Made by a program: the position numbers and the translations under genes
In this document: piece by piece, positions 36,451 through 47,076 of the stretch
Layout of the letters: each line of letters begins with the position of its first letter
Numbering within the stretch: the first letter of the stretch is position 1
The notes under the pieces: generated by a model
Told to the model about the DNA's origin: nothing
The model's database searches: none
Seen by the model: only the letters and a program-made list of their open reading frames with translations
Source of the DNA: Candidatus Dactylopiibacterium carminicum
Lineage (GTDB): Bacteria; Pseudomonadota; Gammaproteobacteria; Burkholderiales; Rhodocyclaceae
Direction: 5' to 3'
Length of the DNA stretch: 64,000 bases
Assembly (NCBI RefSeq): GCF_014736495.1
Contig: NZ_MDUX01000008.1
Coordinates: 23,352-87,351 of the forward strand

Positions 36451-36978
36451 ATGACGGAATCCCTGTGGCAGGTCCGCGAGGCGGTGCAGGAAGATCTGCC
36501 CGCCATCGTCGCGATCTACAACCAGACCGTCGCCAGCCGGATGGTCACGGCGGATCTGGAGCCGGTCAGCGTGGCGCAGCGGCAGGCCTGGTTCGATGCG
36601 CACAGCCCGCAACGGCACCCGATCTGGGTGGCCGAGCGTGCCGGGTGCATCGTCGGCTGGCTCTCCTTCAGCGCCTTCCACAGCCGTGCGGCCTACGATG
36701 CCAGCGCCGAGCTGTCGATCTACGTTGACGCGGCCGAGCGCGGCCAGGGGCTGGGCTGCTTCCTGATGCAGCGTGCCATCGGGTACGCCCCGGGCATCGG
36801 CCTGCGCAACCTGATCGGCCCCATCTTCGGGCATAACGGGCCAAGCCTCGCTTTGTTCGAGCGCTTCGGCTTCGTGCGCTGGGGTGACCTGCCGGACGTG
36901 GCCGTGCTCGATGGCATCGAACGTTCGCTGATCATTGTTGGCAAGAAACTTGGCACAAGCGTCCAGAAAGACCTGTAA
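36451..36978 (+). CDS. GNAT-family N-acetyltransferase
   Basis: A 175-residue acetyltransferase of the phosphinothricin-acetyltransferase-like group. It shows [20 protein letters not shown] at the N-terminus, the acetyl-CoA-binding segment [20 protein letters not shown] and [20 protein letters not shown]. The substrate is unknown. It sits between ureC and ureE: the ureC stop is 10 bp before it, and its stop overlaps the ureE start (TAATG), so it is translated as part of the urease operon. No urease role is established for such a protein. Confidence 0.88.
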   Translation: MTESLWQVREAVQEDLPAIVAIYNQTVASRMVTADLEPVSVAQRQAWFDAHSPQRHPIWVAERAGCIVGWLSFSAFHSRAAYDASAELSIYVDAAERGQGLGCFLMQRAIGYAPGIGLRNLIGPIFGHNGPSLALFERFGFVRWGDLPDVAVLDGIERSLIIVGKKLGTSVQKDL

Positions 36979-37463
36979 TGCTCCTCATTGAATCCCTCTA
37001 CGCCGGCGATGCGCCGGCCACCGAACAACTCGTGCTCGATTTCGATGCCCGCACCAAGAGCCGCCTGCGCACGAAGCTCGCTTCCGGCTAGGAGATCGGG
37101 CTGTTCCTGCCGCGTGGCACCATCCTGCGCGGCGGCGCCCGGCTCGAAAGCAAGGATGGCCGCATCGTCGAAGTGGTCGCTGCGCCCGAGGCGCTGGTCG
37201 AGGCGCGTTGCGCCAATGCGCTGGAGCTCACCCGAGCGGCCTATCATCTGGGCAACCGCCACGTCGCTGTGCAGGTGCTTGATGGCGCGTTGCGCATCCA
37301 GCAGGATCATGTGCTGGAGCACATGCTCGAAGGCCTGGGCGTGCAGCTCGTGAAGCTCGACGCGCCCTTCGAGCCCGAGGCCGGCGCCTACGCCCCCGGG
37401 CATCACCATTCGGAGCGCGGTGCCACCGAAGCCAGGATTCACGTCATGGGCGGCGCGCAGTGA
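36978..37463 (+). pseudogene. ureE: Urease accessory protein UreE, interrupted by an in-frame TAG
   Basis: UreE is the nickel metallochaperone of urease. The frame is open over 162 codons except for TAG at 37089-37091 (codon 38). It reads [20 protein letters not shown], stop, [20 protein letters not shown]; relatives have GEE or GQE here, so GAG to TAG is likely. The nickel-binding [20 protein letters not shown] and the His-bearing tail [16 protein letters not shown] are kept after the stop. Only a 37-residue peptide would be made without readthrough or reinitiation. The ATG overlaps the GNAT stop. Confidence 0.87.
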
Positions 37464-37505
37464 TGCGCGGCAGGTGATGCATCTCCGGTCACGCATGCTG
37501 TCGAC

Positions 37506-38186
37506 ATGAATATTCAACTCATCCGCCTGCTGCATCTCGCCAGCCCGGCCCTGCCGGTCGGCGCCTTCTCCTATTCGCAAGGATTGGAGTGGGCCGTTGA
37601 AAGCGGCAAGGTGACTTCGGAAGCTGCCGCGCAGCAATGGATCCGCGACGCATTGCATTTCGCGCTGGCGCGTTGCGAGGCGCCGGCGCTGGTCGGTCTG
37701 ATGCGGGCCTGGAAGGCCGGCGATGTGGCCGGGGTTGCGCGCCTGAACGCGGAATTCACCGCCACGCGCGAAACCGCCGAGCTGCGCGCGGAGACGTTGC
37801 AGATGGGCTACTCACTGGCGCGTCTGCTGCGAGACCTGCCGGAAATCCCGGACAGCGTGCGTGAGACGCACGCGGGCCTGACCGAGATCGCCTTTCCGAC
37901 CGCCTGGGCCGCTGCCGCGGCACACTGGCAGATCGGCGAGCAGGATGCCGCCAGCACCTATCTGTGGGCCTGGCTGGAAAACCAGGTGATGGCTGCCGTG
38001 AAACTCGTGCCGCTCGGCCAGACCGCCGGACAGCGCATGCTGGTGGCGCTGGCGCCCGATCTGCCTGCGCTGGCGCAGGAAGCCATCCGCCGCGCTGAAG
38101 AGGAAGCCTGGGAGAATTTCACGCCGGGCATGACGCTGGCGAGCTGCCTGCACGAGACGCAGTACACGCGCTTGTTCCGATCATGA
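37506..38186 (+). CDS. ureF: Urease accessory protein UreF
   Basis: A 226-residue UreF, all-helical, which bridges UreD and UreG in the nickel-loading complex. It reads LIRLLHLASPALPVGAFSYS and QGLEWAVESGKV at the N-terminus, MGYSLARLL in the middle, and TPGMTLASCLHETQYTRLFR at the C-terminus, all well conserved. It is intact. It follows ureE by 42 bp. A 263-bp repeat-laden gap separates it from ureG, which normally lies directly next to it. Confidence 0.96.
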   Translation: MNIQLIRLLHLASPALPVGAFSYSQGLEWAVESGKVTSEAAAQQWIRDALHFALARCEAPALVGLMRAWKAGDVAGVARLNAEFTATRETAELRAETLQMGYSLARLLRDLPEIPDSVRETHAGLTEIAFPTAWAAAAAHWQIGEQDAASTYLWAWLENQVMAAVKLVPLGQTAGQRMLVALAPDLPALAQEAIRRAEEEAWENFTPGMTLASCLHETQYTRLFRS

Positions 38187-38222
38187 AAACGGGAACCGGG
38201 GCGTGTGAAAGTGGAACTGTGC

Positions 38223-38364
38223 AAGCTGCGGATAGCGTCGCTACCCGCAGCTTGATGACAAAAGCCGGTCGTGCGATCCGTCCGCACTTCGATACCTCGG
38301 TGCGAACGGATTCCGGATCGTTCTTGCCCGCTGCCACAACCCCGTTCGTGTTGAGGTATCGAAG
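38223..38364. repeat. Two inverted repeats in the ureF-ureG gap
   Basis: The first is AAGCTGCGG (38223-38231) against CCGCAGCTT (38245-38253). The second is CTTCGATACCTC (38287-38298) against GAGGTATCGAAG (38353-38364), with CGAACGG and CCGTTCG inside it. The second resembles the proteobacterial repeat CCGTTCGTGCTGAGC. The gap 38187-38449 holds no gene. Confidence 0.75.
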
Positions 38365-38449
38365 CATGAACGGGTGCCGCGTGACTGTCCGCTGATTTTC
38401 CCGGTTCCCAGTGCCAAATCTCCAGTCCCCTGAATCAGAGGAAACCCAT

Positions 38450-39067
38450 ATGACCTAATCCCAACCCCTGCGCGTCGGCATCGGCGGCCCCGTCGGCTCC
38501 GGCAAGACTGCGCTGACCCTGGCGCTGTGTCGTGCGCTGCGCGAGAAGTACAACATCGCGGTGGTCACCAACGACATCTACACCGCCGAGGATGCACAGT
38601 TCCTGGTGCGCAACGAGGCGTTGTCGCCGGACCGCATCCTGGGCGTGGAAACCGGTGGCTGTCCGCACACCGCGATCCGTGAGGATGCCTCGATCAACCT
38701 GGAAGCCATCGACCAGCTCAACCGTCGTTTTCCCGGGCTGGAGATCATCTTCGTGGAGTCGGGTGGCGACAATCTCGCCGCCACCTTCTCGCCTGAGCTT
38801 TCCGACCTCACGATCTACGTGATCGACGTCTCTGCCGGCGACAAGATTCCGCGCAAGGGCGGGCCGGGCATCATGAAGAGCGATCTGCTGGTGATCAACA
38901 AGATCGATCTGGCCCCGCTGGTGGGCGCCTCGCTGGAGGTCATGGACCACGACGCGAAAAAGATGCGTGGTGACAAGCCCTTCGTCTTCAGCAACCAGAA
39001 GACCGGGCAAGGGCTGGAAGCGATCATCGCCTTCATCGAAAGCCAGGGCATGCTGGTGGCCGCCTGA
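38450..39067 (+). pseudogene. ureG: Urease accessory GTPase UreG, TAA at codon 3
   Basis: UreG is the GTPase that powers nickel insertion. The ATG at 38450 is followed by ACC and then TAA (38456-38458). After this the frame runs without fault for 203 codons: [20 protein letters not shown] with an intact P-loop, [35 protein letters not shown] (CPH metal site) and [12 protein letters not shown]. Relatives have [13 protein letters not shown] or similar, so CAA to TAA is probable. The next in-frame ATG (38561) is after the P-loop, so only a rare CTG start near 38468 could rescue it. AGAGGAAA precedes the ATG. It is the last gene of the operon. Confidence 0.87.
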
Positions 39068-39175
39068 TTCGCGCGGTTTGCCGGGCATTGGGGGCGTAAA
39101 AAGCCTCCACGCACCCCCGCTGAGCGGGGGCTGCCCCCGAGGGGGCGCCTTTTTGTCTTGGGGCGGCCCGGCGAC

Positions 39176-39205
39176 AAAAAAGCCGACCTTCAAGGTCGGC
39201 TTTTT
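39176..39205. terminator. Bidirectional intrinsic terminator between ureG and secA
   Basis: GCCGACCT (39182-39189), loop TCA, AGGTCGGC (39193-39200), flanked by AAAAAA on the left and TTTTT on the right. It can end transcription from both sides: ureG from the left and secA from the right. Just before it, at 39108-39160, lies a further GC-rich palindrome, CCCCCGCTGAGCGGGGG then CTGCCCCCGAGGGGGCG. Confidence 0.9.
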
Positions 39206-39222
39206 ATTGCACGGGGCAGGGC

Positions 39223-41952
<2,730 letters not shown>

Positions 41953-42102
41953 GATTGGGAAATTGAGAAGACGCGGCAAAACGGGCATTCTATCACGCAG
42001 CCGAAGCCGGTCCGGGTTGCACTGACCCCGCCATCTTCTTCGTCCGTTTGTGCCGAACAAACGGTTGCCCCCCAAAACCCTCCCCATGTGCGGGTCATCC
42101 GG

Positions 42103-42540
42103 ATGGTTGCAAGAGCCCTCGACAGTTTTTTTTCGCGTTCCGACGCGTTATCTCGCCTGCAGGACCATGCCGAGCGCCTGCAGCGCCTGCAACGTCTGGT
42201 GGAGGCCGGCTTGCCGCTGGCTACCCGGGGGGCCGTGCGCGTGGCCAATTTCCAGGAGGGCGAACTCACGCTGCACGTGACTTCGCCTGCGCTCGCCACG
42301 CGGCTGAAGATGAGCCTCAATGGTCTGCAGACGAATCTGGTGGCGGCGGGCGAGCCGGTGGGCCTCATCAAGGTGAAGGTACGCACCACGCCCTTCGTGG
42401 GGCTTGAGCTGCCCGAGGATGTCGAGGCTCGCCCCATCGGCGCGGGCGGCAAGGCGGCCCTGCTGGCGCTGAGCGAGCAGTTGCGCCCGGAGGATCCGTT
42501 GGCAGCGGCCCTGCGGCGCATGGTCAAGCACAGCGCCTGA
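42103..42540 (+). CDS. DUF721/DciA-like protein
   Basis: A protein of about 145 residues of the DUF721 (DciA-like) family. It has [20 protein letters not shown] with [15 protein letters not shown] and [19 protein letters not shown], the KH-like core. DciA proteins load the replicative helicase in bacteria without DnaC; in betaproteobacteria the gene commonly lies next to secA, as here. Start codons GTG 42088 and ATG 42103 are both in frame; the ATG is preferred. No clear ribosome-binding site is present. Confidence 0.8.
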   Translation: MVARALDSFFSRSDALSRLQDHAERLQRLQRLVEAGLPLATRGAVRVANFQEGELTLHVTSPALATRLKMSLNGLQTNLVAAGEPVGLIKVKVRTTPFVGLELPEDVEARPIGAGGKAALLALSEQLRPEDPLAAALRRMVKHSA

Positions 42541-42568
42541 GCCCGTTCGCGGCATACCCCGAGAATCC

Positions 42569-44389
42569 ATGCCCTTCGATCACAAACCCTTCCTGCGCTC
42601 GCTGACCGAGGCGCCCGGCGTCTACCGCATGATCGGCGAGGGTGAGGAGGTGCTCTACGTCGGCAAGGCGAAGAACCTCAAGCGGCGCGTCTCCAGCTAT
42701 TTCCAGAAGAACCATCCGAGCCCGTGCATCGCCATGATGGTGGCGCAGATCGTGCGCGTGGACACCACGGCCGTGCGCTCGGAGGCCGAGGCGCTGATTC
42801 TCGAGAACAACCTCATCAAGACGCTCAAGCCGCGCTACAACATCCTTTTCCGAGACGACAAGAGCTACCCTTACATCGCCATCACGGGGGACGATGCGCC
42901 GCGACTGGCCTATTACCGTGGCGCCTTCGAGAAAGGCGTGCGCTACTTCGGCCCTTACCCTTCGAGCTGGGCCGCACGCGAGAGCATCCAGCTGCTGCAA
43001 CGCCTGTTCCTGCTGCGCACCTGCGAGAACTCGGTGTATCGCAATCGCTCGCGGCCTTGCCTGCTGCACCAGATCAAGCGCTGCTCCGCGCCCTGTGTCG
43101 GGCTGATCGATCTGGCCGACTACGCGCGTGACGTGAAGCTCGCCACGCTGTTTCTCGATGGCCGTCATTCCGACGTGATCGACAGCCTCACCGTGCGCAT
43201 GCAGACCGCCTCCGACGCCTTTGCCTTCGAGCAGGCGGCGATCTTCCGCGACCAGATCCGCGCCTTGCAGACCGTGCTGCACAAGCAATACGTGGACTCC
43301 GGCAAGGACGAGGACGTGGACATCCTGGTGGCGCGCGCTACCGGCGGGCTGGTGTGCGTGAATCTGGCCATGGTGCGCGGCGGCCGTCACCTCGGCGACC
43401 GCGCGCAGTTCCCGCAAGGCGGCGCCGGGCTGGAGGTAGCCGATGCGCTGCTGGCCTTCGTCGAACAGCATTACCGCCTGCATCCGGCGCCCGCCAAGCT
43501 GGTGATCGACGGCGCGTCGCCCGAGGCCGTGCGCGAGGTGCTGGAGGATGTGCTGGAACGGCCGCCGGTGGTGGCTCTCGCCCGTTTCCAGGCCGAGAAG
43601 GCCTGGGCGGAAATGGCGCAGACCAATGCCGGCCTGGCGCTCGAAGCGCGGCTGCGTGAAACCGGTCGCGCCGAGGCCCAGCTCGATGCCTTGCAGGCCG
43701 CGCTGGAGATGGCCGAGCGGCCCCGGCGCATCGAATGCTTCGACATCTCTCACACCCAGGGTGAAGCCACCGTGGCTTCCTGCGTGGTGTGGGAGGGCGA
43801 GGGCATGAAGAAGTCCGAATACCGCCGCTTCAACATCAGCGGCATCACCGGCGGCGACGACTATGCCGCCATGCGTCAGGCGCTGACGCGGCGCTACGAG
43901 AAGGTGGCGGCCGGCGAATCCGTGCGTCCGGACCTGATCCTCATCGATGGTGGCAAGGGGCAGGTCGGCGTGGCCTGGGAAGTGCTCACCGAACTGGGCC
44001 TGACCTCCATCACCATGGTTGGTGTGGCCAAGGGCGAGGAACGCAAGGCCGGGCTGGAGCAGCTGATCTGGCCGGATGGCCGCCCGGGCCTGGCGCTGGG
44101 CGGCGAGCACCCGGCGCTGCACCTGATCCAGATCGTGCGCGACGAGGCCCACCGCTTCGCCATCACCGGCATGCGCGCGCGGCGCAGCAAGACCCGGCTC
44201 ACTTCCCGCCTGGAAGACATACCGGGCATCGGGCCGACGCGGCGCAAGAAACTCATCGAGACTTTCGGCGGTCTTTCCGGTGTCCGCACCGCCACGGTTG
44301 ACGACCTGTGTCGCGTTGACGGGATCAATCGTAAAATCGCGGAACAGATCTACAACGCCCTGCGTGAGGGCACCCCGGACCTCCAATGA
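42569..44389 (+). CDS. uvrC: Excinuclease ABC subunit C
   Basis: A 606-residue nucleotide-excision-repair nuclease that makes the 3' and 5' incisions. The N-terminal GIY-YIG domain reads PGVYRMIGEGEEVLYVGKAK with NLKRRVSSYF. The Cys cluster region has CSAPCVGLI. The UvrB-contact region is at about residue 205 (FEQAAIFRDQIRALQTVLHK). The C-terminal RNase H-like nuclease has FDISHTQGE and ILIDGGKGQV, followed by helix-hairpin-helix motifs (DIPGIGPTRRKKLIETFGGL). It is immediately followed by pgsA with a 4-nt overlap. Confidence 0.97.
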   Translation: MPFDHKPFLRSLTEAPGVYRMIGEGEEVLYVGKAKNLKRRVSSYFQKNHPSPCIAMMVAQIVRVDTTAVRSEAEALILENNLIKTLKPRYNILFRDDKSYPYIAITGDDAPRLAYYRGAFEKGVRYFGPYPSSWAARESIQLLQRLFLLRTCENSVYRNRSRPCLLHQIKRCSAPCVGLIDLADYARDVKLATLFLDGRHSDVIDSLTVRMQTASDAFAFEQAAIFRDQIRALQTVLHKQYVDSGKDEDVDILVARATGGLVCVNLAMVRGGRHLGDRAQFPQGGAGLEVADALLAFVEQHYRLHPAPAKLVIDGASPEAVREVLEDVLERPPVVALARFQAEKAWAEMAQTNAGLALEARLRETGRAEAQLDALQAALEMAERPRRIECFDISHTQGEATVASCVVWEGEGMKKSEYRRFNISGITGGDDYAAMRQALTRRYEKVAAGESVRPDLILIDGGKGQVGVAWEVLTELGLTSITMVGVAKGEERKAGLEQLIWPDGRPGLALGGEHPALHLIQIVRDEAHRFAITGMRARRSKTRLTSRLEDIPGIGPTRRKKLIETFGGLSGVRTATVDDLCRVDGINRKIAEQIYNALREGTPDLQ

Positions 44390-44952
44390 TTTCCCATCTG
44401 CCAAACGCCCTCACCTGGGCGCGCATCGTGATGATTCCGCTGGTGCTCGGCGTGTATTTCCTGCCCGACGCCGTCCTGCCCATGCCGCTGAAGAACCTGG
44501 TCGCCTGCGGCCTGTTCGTGCTCGCGGCCGTAACCGACTGGTTCGACGGCTACCTGGCGCGCCGCCTGGGCATCACCTCGGCCTTCGGCGCCTTCCTCGA
44601 CCCCGTGGCAGACAAGCTCATGGTCTGCGCCGCGCTGGTGCTGCTGGTCTGGCTGCGCCGCTGCGACGTGATCCTCGCCTTCATCATCATCGGGCGCGAA
44701 CTCACCATCTCGGCCCTGCGCGAATGGATGGCGCAGCTGGGCAAGTCGCGCAGCGTGGCCGTCTCCTTCATCGGCAAGCTGAAGACCTTCGCGCAGATGA
44801 CGGCGATCCCGATGCTGCTCTTCCAGCAGGACATCCTCGGCCTGCCCGTGAGCCTGCTCGGCGAGTGGCTGATGTGGGTGGCAGCCATTCTCACATTGTG
44901 GTCGATGGCCTACTATATGAACCGGGCGCTCAAGGTGCTGGCCGAGGCTTGA
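44386..44952 (+). CDS. pgsA: CDP-diacylglycerol-glycerol-3-phosphate 3-phosphatidyltransferase
   Basis: A 188-residue membrane enzyme that makes phosphatidylglycerophosphate. It has the CDP-alcohol phosphotransferase motif DG-x2-AR-x8-G-x3-D-x3-D in TDWFDGYLARRLGITSAFGA and FLDPVADK. Hydrophobic helices surround it. PgsA begins IPNxLTxxR in many bacteria, and here it is LPNALTWARIVMIPLVLGVY. Its ATG overlaps the uvrC stop (ATGA), the common uvrC-pgsA arrangement of proteobacteria. A tRNA gene often follows pgsA; none is present here. Confidence 0.95.
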   Translation: MISHLPNALTWARIVMIPLVLGVYFLPDAVLPMPLKNLVACGLFVLAAVTDWFDGYLARRLGITSAFGAFLDPVADKLMVCAALVLLVWLRRCDVILAFIIIGRELTISALREWMAQLGKSRSVAVSFIGKLKTFAQMTAIPMLLFQQDILGLPVSLLGEWLMWVAAILTLWSMAYYMNRALKVLAEA

Positions 44953-44998
44953 TCCGCGCCAGGAACTTTCCGCCCACCCTTCGTTCAGACCCGCCACG

Positions 44999-45385
44999 AT
45001 GCGTCGCTTCGCCCACCTTCTCCTGCTGTGCCTGATCAGCCTCAGCCTGCCGCTGCAGGCGTTGGCATCGGTACGCATGGCCTTGCCGCCGGCATCGGTG
45101 GAAGGCATACCGGCGCTGCTGGCGGACTGCAGCGGGGCGAGCCAGGTTGCGGCGCACGGCCACCATGCGCAGGATCCGGATGACGCCGGCACCCAATCGC
45201 CGCAAAAGCACTCCTCCATGCAGCACAAGGCCTGCGGTGCCTGCTGCATGGCATCGCTGACCACCTTCTCGGTGCCACCCGAGCTGAACCTCCCGCCCGT
45301 GAGCCATGCCCGCCCCGGGCGTGATCTGGCGCCCCCCGGGCATATCCCTGACGGTCCCGAGCGACCACCCAAACGGTTTTCCTGA
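44999..45385 (+). CDS. Small secreted Cys/His-rich protein (DUF2946-like) ahead of the copper operon
   Basis: A 128-residue protein with a signal peptide (RRFAHLLLLCLISLSLPLQA, then LAS). The mature part is rich in His and Cys: VAAHGHHAQDPDD, KHSSMQHKACGACCMASL. The tail is Pro-rich. CGACC-like clusters are typical of DUF2946 proteins found beside copper-efflux genes; a metal-binding role in the periplasm is plausible but not shown. It precedes cusF by 63 bp and is on the same strand. Confidence 0.72.
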   Translation: MRRFAHLLLLCLISLSLPLQALASVRMALPPASVEGIPALLADCSGASQVAAHGHHAQDPDDAGTQSPQKHSSMQHKACGACCMASLTTFSVPPELNLPPVSHARPGRDLAPPGHIPDGPERPPKRFS

Positions 45386-45448
45386 CGCAAATCGCTTGCG
45401 TGCGCCTGCTGGCGCGCGCGTTTCGTCATCGCCTTCAGGAAAACCATC

Positions 45449-45787
45449 ATGAATCAAGGTATCGCCCTGGCGAGCGCCATGCTCGCCCTCAATCTTTTCG
45501 CCTTCGCGCCTGCCGCCCACGCCCAACACGCTCATCAGGGGCATGGCGCCGCCGCGCCAGCGGCCCTCCTGCCTGTTGCCGCCGAAATTCGCGCCGTGGA
45601 TCTCAAGGCGCGCCGCCTCACCCTGCGCCACGCTGACCTGACGCATCTCGGCATGCCTGGCATGACCATGGTCTTCGATGTCGATCCGAAGGTCAGCCTG
45701 CCGGCCGATCTCAAGGCTGGCGACAAGGTGCAGGTGGTCATCGAGGATCGCAGCGGTTCGCTCATCGTCACCGCGCTGACGCGCTGA
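45449..45787 (+). CDS. cusF: CusF-like periplasmic copper/silver-binding protein
   Basis: A 112-residue secreted protein. After the signal (MNQGIALASAMLALNLFAFA then PAAHA) comes a His-rich segment, QHAHQGHG, and a small OB-fold with LRHADLTHLGMPGMTMVFDV. The MPGMTM stretch holds the methionines that bind Cu(I)/Ag(I). The Trp found beside them in E. coli CusF is replaced by Met, a common variant. It would hand metal to the CusCBA pump encoded just after it. Confidence 0.85.
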   Translation: MNQGIALASAMLALNLFAFAPAAHAQHAHQGHGAAAPAALLPVAAEIRAVDLKARRLTLRHADLTHLGMPGMTMVFDVDPKVSLPADLKAGDKVQVVIEDRSGSLIVTALTR

Positions 45788-45798
45788 GGAGAGCCGCC

Positions 45799-47076
45799 AT
45801 GATCCGCAGACCATCGCGCATGGTCTGGCTGTGTGTCGCCCTGATCGGGGTGACGCCGCCTGTCCTTGCGCAGACCCTTTCTTCCGTTCCTCCACCCTTG
45901 AGCCTGCCGGACGCGCAGCGCATCGCGCTCGACCGGGCTCCCCGGCTTGCCGGCATCGCAGCCCAGGCACATGCCGCGCGCGAGATGGCCGTGGCCGCCG
46001 GCACGCTGCCCGACCCCGTGCTCAAGCTCGGTGTCAGCAACATTCCGGTAAGTGGCGAGATGGCGTGGTCCGCCACCCGCGACAGCATGAGCATGCGCAC
46101 CTTCGGCGTGATGCAGGAATTCACGCGTGGCGAGAAGCGCGAGGCCGCGCGTGCGCGTGACGAGCAGATGGCCGAGCTGGCGCTGGTCGAGGCGCAGCGC
46201 ACGCGCAGCGAGATCGCGCGCGATACCGCGCTGGCCTGGCTGGAGCTCGATTCCCTGCTGCGCCAGCAGGCGCTGCTGGAGGAGCAGGTGGCCGCCGTGC
46301 GCGATCAGGAGCAGGCCGCCGCCGCTTTTCGCGGTGGGCGTGGCGAGCAGGTCGAGATCTTCGCCATGCGTACCGAAGCCGAGAACATGCGCAGCATGCT
46401 CACCGGCCTGGACGGCGAGATCGGCATGGCGCGCGCACGGCTGACCCGCTGGCTGGGCGAAAGCCCCGCGACGCTGGCCGCGACGCCGGACATCTCCCGC
46501 CTGGCCTGGGACTGGCGCAGCGATTCCCTGGACCAGCACCCCACCATCGCCCTGCTCACGCAGCAGGTGGCGCTGGCCGAGGCCGATGCCCGCCTGGCGC
46601 GCGCCAGGCGCAAGCCTGATCTGGGTGTGGAGCTGATGTATGGCCGGCGCAGCGAGGTGTATGGCGACATGATCTCCGTCACCGTGTCCATGCCACTGCA
46701 ATGGAACATCGGCCAGCGCCAGGATCGCGAACTGGCCTCCAGCCTTTCCATGGCCGATCAGGTGCGTGCCGAGCAGGAAGACATGCGCCGTGCCTACCGT
46801 GCCGAGCTCGAAGGCATGCATGCGGCCTGGCAGAGCGCGCTGGCGCGCCTGGCGCATGCCGAGCGCACGCTGATCCCGCTCGCCGAGCAGCAGCAGGCCG
46901 CCACGCTGGCCGCCTACCGTGCCGGCAGCGGCATGCTGGAGCGTGCGTTGGGTGCCCGCCGGGCCGTGCTGGAAGCGCGCCTGGCCCGTGAGCGCGTGGC
47001 GCTCGAAGCCGCCCGTGCCTGGGCCCAACTGAATTTCCTCGATGCGCAGACGATTGCGCAAGGAGCCAGACCATGA
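45799..47076 (+). CDS. cusC: Outer-membrane efflux protein (TolC/CusC family)
   Basis: A 425-residue outer-membrane channel protein of the TolC family. Its signal peptide covers VWLCVALIGVTPPVLAQ. It shows two long helical halves: RIALDRAPRLAGIAAQAHAA with TLPDPVLKLGVSN in the first, and RARRKPDLGVELMYGRRSEV and SVTVSMPLQW in the second. The central cavity forms the exit duct of the metal pump. It starts 11 bp after cusF and overlaps the cusB start by 4 nt (ATGA). Confidence 0.88.
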   Translation: MIRRPSRMVWLCVALIGVTPPVLAQTLSSVPPPLSLPDAQRIALDRAPRLAGIAAQAHAAREMAVAAGTLPDPVLKLGVSNIPVSGEMAWSATRDSMSMRTFGVMQEFTRGEKREAARARDEQMAELALVEAQRTRSEIARDTALAWLELDSLLRQQALLEEQVAAVRDQEQAAAAFRGGRGEQVEIFAMRTEAENMRSMLTGLDGEIGMARARLTRWLGESPATLAATPDISRLAWDWRSDSLDQHPTIALLTQQVALAEADARLARARRKPDLGVELMYGRRSEVYGDMISVTVSMPLQWNIGQRQDRELASSLSMADQVRAEQEDMRRAYRAELEGMHAAWQSALARLAHAERTLIPLAEQQQAATLAAYRAGSGMLERALGARRAVLEARLARERVALEAARAWAQLNFLDAQTIAQGARP

